A stretch of DNA of 64,000 nucleotides from Providencia stuartii. GTDB taxonomy: Bacteria > Pseudomonadota > Gammaproteobacteria > Enterobacterales > Enterobacteriaceae. Both the position numbers and the translations under genes were made by a program. Below are positions 8,478 to 19,800 of the stretch, one piece after another. Below the pieces are notes generated by a model, which saw only the letters and a program-made list of their open reading frames with translations, ran no database searches and had not been told where the DNA came from. Location of the stretch: contig NZ_CP119546.1 in NCBI RefSeq assembly GCF_029277985.1, positions 3,534,001 to 3,598,000 of the forward strand, read 5' to 3'. The first letter of the stretch is position 1. Each line of letters begins with the position of its first letter.

Positions 8478-10337
8478 CTATTTTACATTCATTAATTGTA
8501 TTGCTAAACCACTACGCCGTTTTGTTGGCGTTTCAATAGCTCGACGTAAAATTTTCATGTTGCAATACAAAGAAAGCGTTTTTTTAGCTCGCGTTATCGC
8601 GGTGTACACCAGTTCACGAGTCACTACTGGTGAATATACCTTCGGTAATACTAATGCGGTATGGGCGAATTCTGAACCTTGAGATTTATGCACCGTCATA
8701 GCATATGCCGTTTCATGTAGAGGTAATCGATTAGGCTGAATGCCTTTAATCGAACCATCTGGATACTGAAAGTAAGCTCTAAGAGCCCCTTCCTCATCGG
8801 GCAATATTATACCTATATCACCATTAAATAACCCTAGCGGGCTATCATTTCGGCTAATCATAATTGGCCGTCCTGCATAGTGTTTATTGGTCTGATTAAA
8901 TGGTCGATAAATAAGCCCTTGACGATGCAGTAGCTTTTCCAGTTTTTCATTTATTCCGATCACACCATAAGGCCCATCTCTTAAAGCGGTAAGTAAGCGG
9001 AATTGATTAAATTTAAACAATATCTCTGCTGGGTCATGAGCGGCTTTCACTGATAAGAGGTAATCTTGATAGAACTTCGCAGCGTCCATTAACATCTGAG
9101 CGTAATCGTCTTCACTTTCCTGTCCATAGGTCTGCACATCATTGAAGGAACTATTTAAGACTTTCTCAGCACGCTTCACATCCCCTTCATTAACCGCAAA
9201 CGCAAGCTGCCCTATGCCAGAAGAGGCAGAAAACCGATAACTTTTACGCAATAAGCACAGACTATTTCTGATAAAAGGTCCGTCCTCAGAGACAAAATGC
9301 GCCAGTGAATAGCCCGTCAGATCGCTAAGTTCTTGCGCTCTTTGGGGGCTATAACCACAATCAGCAAACTGACAGATATCACCGAGTACTGCCCCCGCCT
9401 CGACTGAAGCTAGCTGGTCTTTATCACCTAAAAAAATTAATTTTGCATGAGAAGGTAAAGCTTCGATGAGTTTTCCCATCATAGGTAAATCTACCATTGA
9501 AGCTTCATCCACAATTAAGATATCTAATGATAATAAATTATCGCTATGATAGCGGAATTGCTGGCTTTCCGGCTGAGCCCCTAATAGTCTATGTAACGTC
9601 TTAGCTTGATTAGGGAGCATGCCTCGTTCTTCATCACTTAATGATAAACCGTCCAGAGCAGCGCCTAATGACTCAGTCAAACGAGCAGCCGCTTTACCTG
9701 TTGGGGCAGCTAATTCAATTTGAACATTGTGTTTATTCTCAACAGCAAGTTTCACTAATGCCGCAAGAATTCGAGCAACCGTTGTTGTTTTGCCCGTACC
9801 TGGCCCACCAGATATAACCGACACTTGGCTGGTCACTGCCACCGCAGCTGCAATTTTTTGCCAATCTATCTCACGACTGTGAGGGAAAAGCGCATCTAAA
9901 ATTGATTTAAGATGCAATGAATCATATTGCGCGAATACAGTCTGTGAAAAGTACCTAGAGACACAACGTTCGTATTGCCATAACCGCTGAAAATAGAGAA
10001 ATTCGCCTGATAATATTAAAGGTGATGGCTGGTTTTCATCCGCTAAAGTAATAAAAGGTGCGTTCTTAACTGCTTGATAAATTGTTTCTTGATCAGGCTT
10101 TCCTATTGCACACCAAAATTCATGAGCTAATTCAGGATGACGTCCAGCAAATATCTTTTCCAAACTGACGTCTGCTAAGGATAAACAAACATGCCCCGTC
10201 ATCGTTTCTGCACTTAATAATGCAGTAATAAAAAGTAATATTGGGCTGCGTTCTTCTGTGATGTTATAGGCAAATTGAATATCAAGAGGCGTAAACAAAC
10301 GAGCTTCGGTCGCTTTATTGAACAGCGCTTTCATCAT
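8478..10337 (-). CDS. recD: Exodeoxyribonuclease V alpha subunit RecD
   Basis: 5'-3' SF1B helicase subunit of RecBCD, which unwinds and degrades double-strand ends until Chi. It has 619 aa (E. coli 608). Walker A GGPGTGKT is at about 177-184, Walker B is IVDEASMVD, and a late helicase motif is VHKSQGSEF. The start codon overlaps the recB stop (ATGA), so translation is coupled. The second codon is also ATG and could be the start. All motifs look intact. Confidence 0.96.
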   Translation of the reverse strand: MMKALFNKATEARLFTPLDIQFAYNITEERSPILLFITALLSAETMTGHVCLSLADVSLEKIFAGRHPELAHEFWCAIGKPDQETIYQAVKNAPFITLADENQPSPLILSGEFLYFQRLWQYERCVSRYFSQTVFAQYDSLHLKSILDALFPHSREIDWQKIAAAVAVTSQVSVISGGPGTGKTTTVARILAALVKLAVENKHNVQIELAAPTGKAAARLTESLGAALDGLSLSDEERGMLPNQAKTLHRLLGAQPESQQFRYHSDNLLSLDILIVDEASMVDLPMMGKLIEALPSHAKLIFLGDKDQLASVEAGAVLGDICQFADCGYSPQRAQELSDLTGYSLAHFVSEDGPFIRNSLCLLRKSYRFSASSGIGQLAFAVNEGDVKRAEKVLNSSFNDVQTYGQESEDDYAQMLMDAAKFYQDYLLSVKAAHDPAEILFKFNQFRLLTALRDGPYGVIGINEKLEKLLHRQGLIYRPFNQTNKHYAGRPIMISRNDSPLGLFNGDIGIILPDEEGALRAYFQYPDGSIKGIQPNRLPLHETAYAMTVHKSQGSEFAHTALVLPKVYSPVVTRELVYTAITRAKKTLSLYCNMKILRRAIETPTKRRSGLAIQLMNVK

Positions 10338-13300
10338 GATGTGCTCCCTTCTTGTACATTGAGAAATAGCTGATCAAATGCATCTATAAATTCAGGCTCA
10401 GGTCGATAGTAAAAAATACCGTTATTTGACTCAGCCTTATCAATACCGCGTAAGAAGAGATAATAAACACCGCCAAAATGGATATCGTACTGATAGTTAG
10501 GCACCCGTTGTTTTAGATAACGATGTAATGCTAATGAGTACAATTGATATTGGAGATCATAACGATGATCTATCATGGCCTCAACCATCGCCGATTGCGT
10601 ATAACAACTGGCATCCCCTCCAAGGTAATTTGATTTATAATCAAGTAGGTAAAATTTACCATTCCACAAAAATGTTAAATCAATAAAACCTTTTAAAATG
10701 CCCTGTACTTCTTCAAAACTCAGTGGAGGGCAAGCAGCAGATATAGGATCATATTGATGAGTAACGCGGTCAACGGCTTGGGGGTCTAATAACTTATCTA
10801 TAGGTAAATAAAATTGCATCTCATCGAGCATATCTTGAGGCGCTAAAGCGGATAAACATAGACCATCTTCCGCAAGTGGCGCCTGAACAATCGCCATTAA
10901 CCACTCCTGTAGCATTTCAGCCCATTGCGTATCAAAGCCCGATATTTGAAGCTTTTCCTGCAACCACTCTAGAGGAACGTCTTTTGAAAACTCAATTTCT
11001 TCCATTAATTCATGCAGAAATGTTCCGGGTGCGGTCCCTTTAGGGAATTGGTGTGGTGTTAAAATGTACTCATCCGCTAAGGGTAAAGTGGTATCGATAC
11101 TGACTTCAATATCCATCTTTGGTGCAAGCGAACTTGCCAACTGCTCTGCACTAATTACTTGCTCACTCTCACCGTAAGACCTGCGATAACTTAACCCCGA
11201 ATAACTCGTGACTCTCCAGTGATCATCAAAGAAGCGCGTCACATTTCTTGCTGATAGCGCCTCTGAGTCACCTTGATTCAACGCTAGCGAAATTGGCTCT
11301 ATTTGTTCAATTCGCTCAACATTAATCACTGTATTCGTTAATTCTGCTAGCCCTTTATCGAGCAAAGTAAAATCACCCGCTTCACTTTTTTGAATTAAAT
11401 AGCCTAAAGCCGATAAATGCAGGTCAGTTTCTCCACTTTTCTTACGGTTGCCTTTGATGATTGGTGCAATACCTACGCTACAATGATAAATCGCTCGAGT
11501 TAAGGCGACATAGAGTAATCGTAGATCCTCCGCTAAACGTTCTTCATCTGCCAAAGCAATGTTTTCTTCGTTGTCCGCAAGGTCTAAACGTGTCCGATAA
11601 TTATCCCTATCATGATAAAGCGCCTTTGATTGAGGTAAAAAATTACTGGCAAAAGGCAACCAAACTATTGGGTATTCAAGCCCTTTCGATTTATGAATAG
11701 TACTAATTTGAACAAGGTGCTTATCACTTTCTAAACGCATTTGCTGCGCGTTAGATTGATGGTCAGGATCTGCTATTTGCTGAGTTAGCCAACGAACCAA
11801 TGTATGCTCCCCTTCGAGTTGAAGAGACATTTCTTGCAGCAACTCACCAATATGCATAAAGTCCATTAGACGTCGTTCACCGTCAACTGAAGAAAGAAAA
11901 GTTTCAGCAATATGGCGTTCAGACATTAACACCCTAAGCATCGGTAGAACGCCCTGCTTACGCCAGATAATGGAGTATCGGGTAAATTCATCAACTAAAG
12001 CTTCCCACGCTTTTTCATCATAGTTGAGAGTATCAATTTCTTTAGCGTTTAATCCTAATGTGCCTGTCGCTAATGCACTACGTAAAACACGCTCTTTCTC
12101 AGGTGACAATACGGCCTGAAGGATCCACAGTAAGTCTCGTGCTTCTTGGGTTGAAAACACACTCTCTCGATTCGATTGAAAAACAGATGGGATACTAAGC
12201 TGGTTTAAGGCATCGCGTATTAACATTGCCTCGCGCCGACTTCTTACCAGTACCGTAATATCAGCAGCAGAGACGGGTATTTCTTTCCCATCTTGCTGCT
12301 GAAAAACGGCGGTTCCCTTCAAGCCACCTTGTAATAGCTGGCTAATCTGTGCGGCACATTGTGCGGCCATCGTGTGTTCATAATCAGCAATAGAAACGGC
12401 TTCAGCATTAATTTGCCAAAAAGTTAGCGCTTTTACTGCCTCACCATTATGACAAAGCATCTTACCAGCGTTTCTTTCTGCAAAATTGACGGGATTAAAT
12501 GGAATTTGTTCAAAAATAAACGGATTGTCACAATAGCTAAAAACATGATTAACCGCTTCCACCATATGTTGTGATGAACGATGGTTAGTTTCTAATGTGT
12601 AATGGGCATTGACCTGTTTTTTCGCTTCAATATAAGTAAAAATATCAGCACCACGAAATGCATATATCGCTTGCTTTGGATCACCGATAAACAGCAATGC
12701 GCTATTTTCGACACCACCATAAATTCGTTGAAAAATACGATATTGTTGGGGATCTGTGTCCTGAAATTCATCAATCATTGCCACGGGATAACGTTGGCTA
12801 ATTGCTTCTGCTAAATATTTTCCACCTTGCTGCTTTAGTGCGCTGTCTAAACGAGTAAGTAAATCATCAAACCCCATCTCCCCACGATGATGTTTTTCCT
12901 GAATAATATTTTGTCTCACTTCAGTTATTGCCAGTGGGATGATCAAGTCTTTAATTGTTAATGATTGGGAAAGTAGCTCGTCGATACGCGCAAAAACGGC
13001 GTGCTCTGGCCCTGAACCACTTTTTGATTTCTCATGCAAAACTGCTTGAGAAAAACGCACAATTTCTTTTGGTAATTGATAATCCTGAGTTTCCTCTTCC
13101 GCCCAACGCAGCATTTTTTCTAACCAGCTAGGTAAAAAACGAGAGCTATAGCTCCGCTTATCAACATCTGAATTAGAGATAAGCCGTTCAAATTCAGAAC
13201 AATTCGCTAGCCATAACGACTTCACCTGAGTGATCAGCTCAATTAAGCGTTGATGGCGCTCTTCAAACGTTTCCGTACGCTGCTGTTCGTTAACGATATC

Positions 13301-13945
13301 GGGCATATCACCCTGTAAAAAAGGTTTAATTTCCGCCAGCAGTGCTTCAGGGCTATTCCATTGCGACAAAACAACCTTTGTCATTGAATAATCTAGCGGG
13401 TAAAAATGTCGTCGCCAAAAGTCTGCACAAGCTTGCTTTTGAATCGGAAGTTCATCTTGGATCATGGTTTGTTCGAATAAAACCCCTGATTCAAAAGCAT
13501 TATGCACCAACATTCTTTGGCAAAATCCATGAATGGTATAAATCGCCGCCTCATCCATTTGGCGTTCAGCTGTCAGCAACCAACTAATCGCAAACTCTCG
13601 TTGCTCTGGTGTCGTAATTTGTGAAAGCAACTCTAAATATTCAGGTTCTTTTTCAAAACCAACGCCATTACGAATACAAGCAAGACGCATTTTATGGATT
13701 CGCTCACGGATACGTCCTCGTAGTTCATTAGTGGCAGCTTCTGTAAAGGTAACAACTAGGATTTCTTCTACAGTAAGGGGCCGAGAGAAGGCATTCTCTC
13801 GACCTAACCCTAATAATAAACGCAGATAGAGGATCCCTATCGTATAGGTTTTACCTGTACCCGCCGATGCCTCAATTAACCGCTGCCCTTGTAAGGGTAG
13901 GGAAAAAGCATCTAACAGTTGGGAACTTATCTGCATTTTACTCAC
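10334..13945 (-). CDS. recB: Exodeoxyribonuclease V beta subunit RecB
   Basis: 3'-5' SF1A helicase plus nuclease subunit of RecBCD; it also loads RecA after Chi. It has 1203 aa (E. coli 1180). The N-terminal Walker A is ASAGTGKT (26-33) and motif II is IDEFQDTDPQQY. Motif V/VI-type sequences STIHKSKGLEYP and LYVALTRA are present. The C-terminal nuclease domain has GFIDLTF and LLDYKSN (about 1090-1110), which include the metal-binding Asp residues and the catalytic Lys. The start overlaps the ptrA stop by 4 nt (ATGA). Confidence 0.96.
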   Translation of the reverse strand: MSKMQISSQLLDAFSLPLQGQRLIEASAGTGKTYTIGILYLRLLLGLGRENAFSRPLTVEEILVVTFTEAATNELRGRIRERIHKMRLACIRNGVGFEKEPEYLELLSQITTPEQREFAISWLLTAERQMDEAAIYTIHGFCQRMLVHNAFESGVLFEQTMIQDELPIQKQACADFWRRHFYPLDYSMTKVVLSQWNSPEALLAEIKPFLQGDMPDIVNEQQRTETFEERHQRLIELITQVKSLWLANCSEFERLISNSDVDKRSYSSRFLPSWLEKMLRWAEEETQDYQLPKEIVRFSQAVLHEKSKSGSGPEHAVFARIDELLSQSLTIKDLIIPLAITEVRQNIIQEKHHRGEMGFDDLLTRLDSALKQQGGKYLAEAISQRYPVAMIDEFQDTDPQQYRIFQRIYGGVENSALLFIGDPKQAIYAFRGADIFTYIEAKKQVNAHYTLETNHRSSQHMVEAVNHVFSYCDNPFIFEQIPFNPVNFAERNAGKMLCHNGEAVKALTFWQINAEAVSIADYEHTMAAQCAAQISQLLQGGLKGTAVFQQQDGKEIPVSAADITVLVRSRREAMLIRDALNQLSIPSVFQSNRESVFSTQEARDLLWILQAVLSPEKERVLRSALATGTLGLNAKEIDTLNYDEKAWEALVDEFTRYSIIWRKQGVLPMLRVLMSERHIAETFLSSVDGERRLMDFMHIGELLQEMSLQLEGEHTLVRWLTQQIADPDHQSNAQQMRLESDKHLVQISTIHKSKGLEYPIVWLPFASNFLPQSKALYHDRDNYRTRLDLADNEENIALADEERLAEDLRLLYVALTRAIYHCSVGIAPIIKGNRKKSGETDLHLSALGYLIQKSEAGDFTLLDKGLAELTNTVINVERIEQIEPISLALNQGDSEALSARNVTRFFDDHWRVTSYSGLSYRRSYGESEQVISAEQLASSLAPKMDIEVSIDTTLPLADEYILTPHQFPKGTAPGTFLHELMEEIEFSKDVPLEWLQEKLQISGFDTQWAEMLQEWLMAIVQAPLAEDGLCLSALAPQDMLDEMQFYLPIDKLLDPQAVDRVTHQYDPISAACPPLSFEEVQGILKGFIDLTFLWNGKFYLLDYKSNYLGGDASCYTQSAMVEAMIDHRYDLQYQLYSLALHRYLKQRVPNYQYDIHFGGVYYLFLRGIDKAESNNGIFYYRPEPEFIDAFDQLFLNVQEGSTS

Positions 13946-16839
13946 TGTAAATCATCCTTAATAGGTAAAATCTTTTGAAATTCTGAAGCGTTAGGATAAA
14001 ACACCCAGCCTTTTAATGGCGCATAGCCCGTTTTCTCATTCACGTCTTGACCAATGACTTGAGAGGCTAATGCCAATCCCTGACGTTTCATAACAGCACG
14101 CTGATAATAATCAATAACCTGTTGCTGAGTTGCTTTTTCAAAAAGCGCCAGAACCTTATCGCGAGTATCAAAAGTAAAAATATTACGACTAAAATCAGAT
14201 GAATAGCGTCCTACTTCCTCATAGAAAGTTTGAGGAGGCTGTTTCATTTGAGTAATAATTGATTGTTTATACTGTTCAAACTCTTGAGCCGGTAATTTTT
14301 TCAATTTATCAAACGCTGCATTATAAAACTCTTGATAACGAGTATTGAGATAAGCTGGCGTTTGCGCATTACTTTGTAATAAGAAACCAATACCCCACTG
14401 ATCGCCGATACCGACTTTGAAAGCAAAAACAGCATAGCCAAGTTGCTCATTCGTTCTGAGCTGGTCATAAAACCATGGCTGAATGATATTGGATAGTAAT
14501 CCCGAGAGAACAGCGCCCTCGATACGGCTATAGCCTTCAGGAATAAAGATCTCTGCTAATGCGCTATCCGAGCTTTGAGCTTGTCGATGGAAATCAGCCA
14601 AATAGGCTTGATCAATGGCAACAATATCACCCCGCCACCAGTTGGTACCTTTACTCTTCAGTAATGCCTGTGCATCTTGAATGACTTTTATGCTTTGCTC
14701 TGAAGTCAAATTACCAATTACCATGGCTTGTAGTGCGGCACTGTCCACAACTTTAGTACGATAATCGGTAAGATCTTTTAGCGAAATATCATCCAGTACT
14801 GCTAACCGCGCTTCTTGCTCGAAATAAGGTACAGTATCAATTCGACGCAAAGGTTGCATCGCTAACTCATAAGCTTTAGCGTTATTAGAGACTTTAATTT
14901 GCTCTTGATACCAAGATTTGGCTTGAGCTAATTCCCTATCAGTGGGTTCAAAGCTAAGATAAAGCTTAGTCATGGATAAAAACAGCTCAGGCAAATGCTG
15001 TGTATAACCACTTGCATTAAACTGTAAACCTAACCCTTGTGAGACAGAAACAGACATCCCCGCCACTGAGGCTTGATATTGCAGTTCATCCATTTTTAAA
15101 GAGGCAATATATTGCAGTAAGGCGCCTGTGACTTGAGATTTAGCGTCCTGCTCACCAACTTTAGTTTTCAGCAATAAATTAATGGTTGCTTTAGGTTCAT
15201 CCGCAAAGTACTGACTTGGCATATACAGAACACGGGTATTCTGATCTTGGTACACTAATTCGGGATGTTTATATTCCTTATCCACTTTAATTAAAGACAA
15301 ATTATCTGGTATATAGGGATTTAACTCCGGTAATCTAAATTTCATTTTAGATTCAAGCTGTTCCCATTTAGCTAACTGTTGAGCTGTAATCTTATCGACT
15401 TGATAAGGTGCATCAACAAAATAAGCTTTTTTATTATGGGGCTCTTCTGGGCTAATAAACCAAATTCTAGCATCCTTAGCGGTCAGCTCAGATAAGCGAG
15501 CTTTTATAGCCGCAGGATCATATTTATCGGCAATATAATCGGAATCCAGTACGTGGTTCACAGGAACATTGATCATTTGGTCAGATAACCACTCAATGTA
15601 GTTCATGTCCCGAACAATAGAACCATAGCGGAACGAAAGATTCAGTACATTCGCTATTTCATCAAAATAATTTTTATTAACACCTTGTTTTTTCAGCAAA
15701 TCAATATAAGAAAAAACAGCCGCAATAATTTCATCACGCTCAGCCAGACCTTTGTCCGTTAACGTAATATAGATGGAGAAAGAGCCATAATTACGGTCCG
15801 CGTTCGGAAGCGATGATGCACTGATCCCTTCCGCAAGCCCTTGCGATATTAACCAATCAGCAAGTGTACCGGGACTACGATTGCCAATTAGATAGCCAAT
15901 ATATTCATCACTTTTGCTCCGGAAATCAGCCATATTATTTTTGATACTAAATTCAAGCTGAATGGCTTTTTGAGGCTGAGCTGGCACATAATGAATAACA
16001 ATTCCTTTTTCATTATCAGTAACAGCTGGCACCTCTGTTGAAGGAGCCGTCACCTTATGATCAGGAATACGCCCGAAAGTATCTGCGGCTATCTTTGCTA
16101 ATGATTCAATCGATTGGTCACCATAAAGCACCCCATTCATTAAATTTGCTGAGTAATACTTTTTATAAAAATCGACTAACTCAGTTTGTAATTTGCTGTT
16201 CGGCTTATCTTTTAGTGTTTCTAAATTTCCACCAGAAAAACGAGAATTTGGATGTTTAGGATTCAATGTTTCTGAACGAACTTGCCATAAACGCATTCCA
16301 TCTCGAGAACGCGCCATTGTTAGCTCAGCATTGACCGCATTGCGCTCTCTATCCGCATTTGTGGGATCAAGTAATGGTTCAGCTAATGCATCAGCCAACC
16401 TATCAGTTGCCTCTTTGAGTGCACTATTTTCAACTTCTAAATAATACGCGGTGCGATGTGCAGCAGTGCTAGCATTATGGCTACCACCATGTTTTTGTAA
16501 AAATTCAGATAAGCTGCTTGGCTCTGGGTATTTTTTAGAACCCATTAATACCATGTGCTCCAAATAATGAGCTAAACCTAGCTGGCTGTCTGGGTTTTCT
16601 AAGCTCCCAACAGGAATCGACACCGCGGCTAATGATTTTGTCGCTTTTGGATCTGAAACCAATAAAACGATCATCCCATTATTCAGCTTAATGGCTTGAT
16701 AAGTTCTTGGATCATTTTCACTCTTATTGATAGTTTCAGGCAAAACTTGCCAAAGGGGCTGAGCGATAACCGTCGCCCCCCAAACCATTAAGGTTAACAA
16801 TAAGAAAAATTGAGCGATACTTTTGGATAAACGTAGCAT
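13942..16839 (-). CDS. ptrA: Protease III (pitrilysin)
   Basis: Periplasmic M16 zinc metallopeptidase that degrades small peptides. It has 965 aa (E. coli 962). A signal peptide (about 1-26, cleavage near VIA/Q) precedes the inverted zinc motif HxxEH at H91-H95 (AHYLEH); the third ligand is in NAVNAELTMAR. The rest follows the four-domain M16 layout. It sits between recC and recB as in E. coli, although its function is unrelated to repair. It overlaps recB by 4 nt, and recC ends 19 bp upstream. Confidence 0.95.
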   Translation of the reverse strand: MLRLSKSIAQFFLLLTLMVWGATVIAQPLWQVLPETINKSENDPRTYQAIKLNNGMIVLLVSDPKATKSLAAVSIPVGSLENPDSQLGLAHYLEHMVLMGSKKYPEPSSLSEFLQKHGGSHNASTAAHRTAYYLEVENSALKEATDRLADALAEPLLDPTNADRERNAVNAELTMARSRDGMRLWQVRSETLNPKHPNSRFSGGNLETLKDKPNSKLQTELVDFYKKYYSANLMNGVLYGDQSIESLAKIAADTFGRIPDHKVTAPSTEVPAVTDNEKGIVIHYVPAQPQKAIQLEFSIKNNMADFRSKSDEYIGYLIGNRSPGTLADWLISQGLAEGISASSLPNADRNYGSFSIYITLTDKGLAERDEIIAAVFSYIDLLKKQGVNKNYFDEIANVLNLSFRYGSIVRDMNYIEWLSDQMINVPVNHVLDSDYIADKYDPAAIKARLSELTAKDARIWFISPEEPHNKKAYFVDAPYQVDKITAQQLAKWEQLESKMKFRLPELNPYIPDNLSLIKVDKEYKHPELVYQDQNTRVLYMPSQYFADEPKATINLLLKTKVGEQDAKSQVTGALLQYIASLKMDELQYQASVAGMSVSVSQGLGLQFNASGYTQHLPELFLSMTKLYLSFEPTDRELAQAKSWYQEQIKVSNNAKAYELAMQPLRRIDTVPYFEQEARLAVLDDISLKDLTDYRTKVVDSAALQAMVIGNLTSEQSIKVIQDAQALLKSKGTNWWRGDIVAIDQAYLADFHRQAQSSDSALAEIFIPEGYSRIEGAVLSGLLSNIIQPWFYDQLRTNEQLGYAVFAFKVGIGDQWGIGFLLQSNAQTPAYLNTRYQEFYNAAFDKLKKLPAQEFEQYKQSIITQMKQPPQTFYEEVGRYSSDFSRNIFTFDTRDKVLALFEKATQQQVIDYYQRAVMKRQGLALASQVIGQDVNEKTGYAPLKGWVFYPNASEFQKILPIKDDLQ

Positions 16840-16858
16840 CCTTTAATGCTCTCCTTTT

Positions 16859-19800
16859 TTATTTTAAATGTTCTGCCATTGGCAGAAGGTAACGCTGAGT
16901 ATTCTCTAACAGCGCCTGAATTAAATGTTGGTCGATATTCCTACAGATACGTAAGACATAGTCATCTTCCATTTCACCTCTTTTCATCGAAGACCCCTGA
17001 AGGCTCTGCATTAAAATAGACAATGCTTTTTGTTGGATCTCTTCAGAAGCAAAGTCATACTGCTTTGTCTTTTTATCAAAACAAGCTGACAGCCAGTTCC
17101 AACCACTCTGGTTCAGTAATAATAAAGGTGTGTTTAACCCTTTACAGTAGCCAGCGATTAGCTGCTCTAAGTAATTCTTCGCATCACTTTGTTTTACACT
17201 AGAAAAATGCCAAATGCTATTCTCTCGACCCAAGGCAACGCTTTCACCGTCATTAATCGCTAAATTAAATAACAGATGTTCTATCCATAACTGAACACCA
17301 TCGTGTGCTGTTAAATAAGCGGGCCGATATCTGAGTATTCCCTTCTCATGGGCATTTCTTAACACTCCGCTTATTTTGATGCCATTAATTTGAAGATCAA
17401 TAACATAATCAGTTGGTTGGACATTTTGTTGTTTTATTTTTTCCGCTAAAGGCGCTATATCGTTAATTTGTTGCTCCCAATACAATTGACCAAACTGTTT
17501 CGCTGGCAGTTGCCCTGAAGCTTTTAGCGCTTGATATAAAGGCTGCGGATTTTCATCTTTGATTAACAGCGCCAAAATCCGTTCATTCATTTTATAACGC
17601 TGCAATTTGTCCAAAAGAAATGGCTCATCTTCTGGTAATTCTGTTTCTTCAATTGTGAAATGAACTTTTAAGCGCTGTTGGAAGAACGCACGAATAGGAT
17701 GCCGATAAAAACGTAATAACTGTTCAATAGAGATATCTGTCACTCTTTCACGTTCATCTAGCTCATAGATAAATGGCTTGCCCTCTTGCAGCACTGTTTC
17801 TGCTGCGGGTAACCACTCACTAGCAAAGCTTTGATATGGCGAATTAGCCATAAAGTTTTCTTTAGCAAACGGAACTCTGTTATGTTGAAATACAAGATGT
17901 TTTTTAAGCCTTAACGCACTTTCATCAATATTCAGTTTGTCATCGCCTTGTAGGCAAAAGCTCTGACAAATGTAGTCCAACAATTCAGTCACTAACACCG
18001 ATGGATTACAAACTTGATTATCCTGTATTGATAAACCGATGTAACTGATATAAAGCTGTTTGGCTGCTGAGTTCAACGCTTCTAGAAATAAATAGCGGTC
18101 ATCATCTCTACGTTTTCTGTCTCCTCTAGCAGGCTTTTCTGCCATTAAATCAAACCCTAGTGGCGGAATACTTCTTGGATAGATACCATCATTCATCCCT
18201 AGCAAACAAACCACTTTGAAAGGTACCGACCGCATTGGCATTAAAGTACAAAAATTAACTGACCCGGCCAGAAAACGCTGACTAATTTTTTCATCATCAA
18301 AACACACCGCCAACTCATCTCGAATTAAACGTAAAGATATTTGCTCATCGTAGCCTGAGTTTATGGCATTTTGCAGTATCTTATGCCATTGCTCTGTCAC
18401 AAGAGTGAGTACTAACTCTGTCTCACTATCTGTTTGAAAAAAACTCTCAATGAGTTGCTGGCAAATATCTTGCCATTCATCAAGTGTTCTTTCCGTTGCT
18501 AATAACGTTCGCCACTCTTTTAATGTGCTAACCAGTAAAGCCAGTTTGCCCGCTAACTGTGCAGCTAAACCACTACATTCATCGTAAGGTAGAACACCAT
18601 TCCAAGGGCCATATCGACTGTCCATCGCATAGCCTAGTAACATTCGACTTAATCCGAACTGCCACGTATTTTGCCCTATAACAGGCAGTGATAATGCACG
18701 CACATTATCATCATCTAACCCCCAGCGAATGCCTGATTCATTCACCCAACGGCGTAGTAACCCTAGCTCACTTTCATCTATATCAAAGCGTTCAGCAAAA
18801 GCCGAAACTTCCAGTAACGTAAGGACTTGCTCTGTAGAGAAACGGCTTTGTGGCAGGTCTAACAAGAGTATGAATGCCTGCAAAATGGGGTGAGCCTGCA
18901 AGGCTTTTCTATCAGATATAGAAAAAGGGATATATCGCTTAGTCGCGGTATTTCCAAAAACCGCTTGTATGAAGGGGGTATAACTATCAATATCTGAAAC
19001 CATCACAATGACATCTCTCGGCGTTAAAGTGGAATCTTGTTCAAATAACGCCAATAATTTATCTTGCAATACTTCCACTTCCCTTTGTGCGCTATGACAA
19101 GAGTGGAAAGTAACAGACTGATCAGAGAGTGCTAAAACTCGCTTACCGATACTAGTACTATAAGCCCTTAAATCTGTTCCAAGCTGAGCGTGGTTTTCGA
19201 GGTCTAAAATGTCTTGCTGCAAATTCTCTAGCAGGCTATTGCGGTTCGTATCGACAAATGCTGAAATCTCATTTGCACTATCAATTTGCGAAATAAAGTA
19301 GAGGTTATCTCGCCCTAATTTTCCCCATGAGGCAAGTAATGGATTAGCTAATTCTTGCTCCCCCTCGTCATTGAACAGTTCTTGTGCATGCTCCTCTATT
19401 TTAAAACGTGATATTTCATTCTTATCAATATAATGACGTAATTTTCTTTTCTGTAGCTTTGCCAAAAAAGAATGGCTGTGAATATCCCCCCAATAATAAC
19501 GACAGGGATTGGTAAACATGAGGTGAATATCCGTGTGTTCCGCGATGGCACTCAATGCTTGCAGATAAACGGGGGGTAATGAAGATATACCACAAATAAA
19601 AATACGTTTTGGCAGCACATTATGTAGATTTTGACTGTTAGATAACTTATCAATAAAACTCTGATACAGGTTAGCTCGATGCCACGGTGATTGACCCAGT
19701 GATTGAGTATAATCGACCAACTGCAACCATAATCGTTTTTGCCATAATTGGTTTACCCCTAAACCATCAATAAGCTCATTTTGCTGCCATTTTTCAATCC

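Noticed and set aside
12592..12814. Small open frames on both strands inside recB
   Set aside because: They overlap the conserved helicase domain of recB and have no ribosome site or family resemblance.
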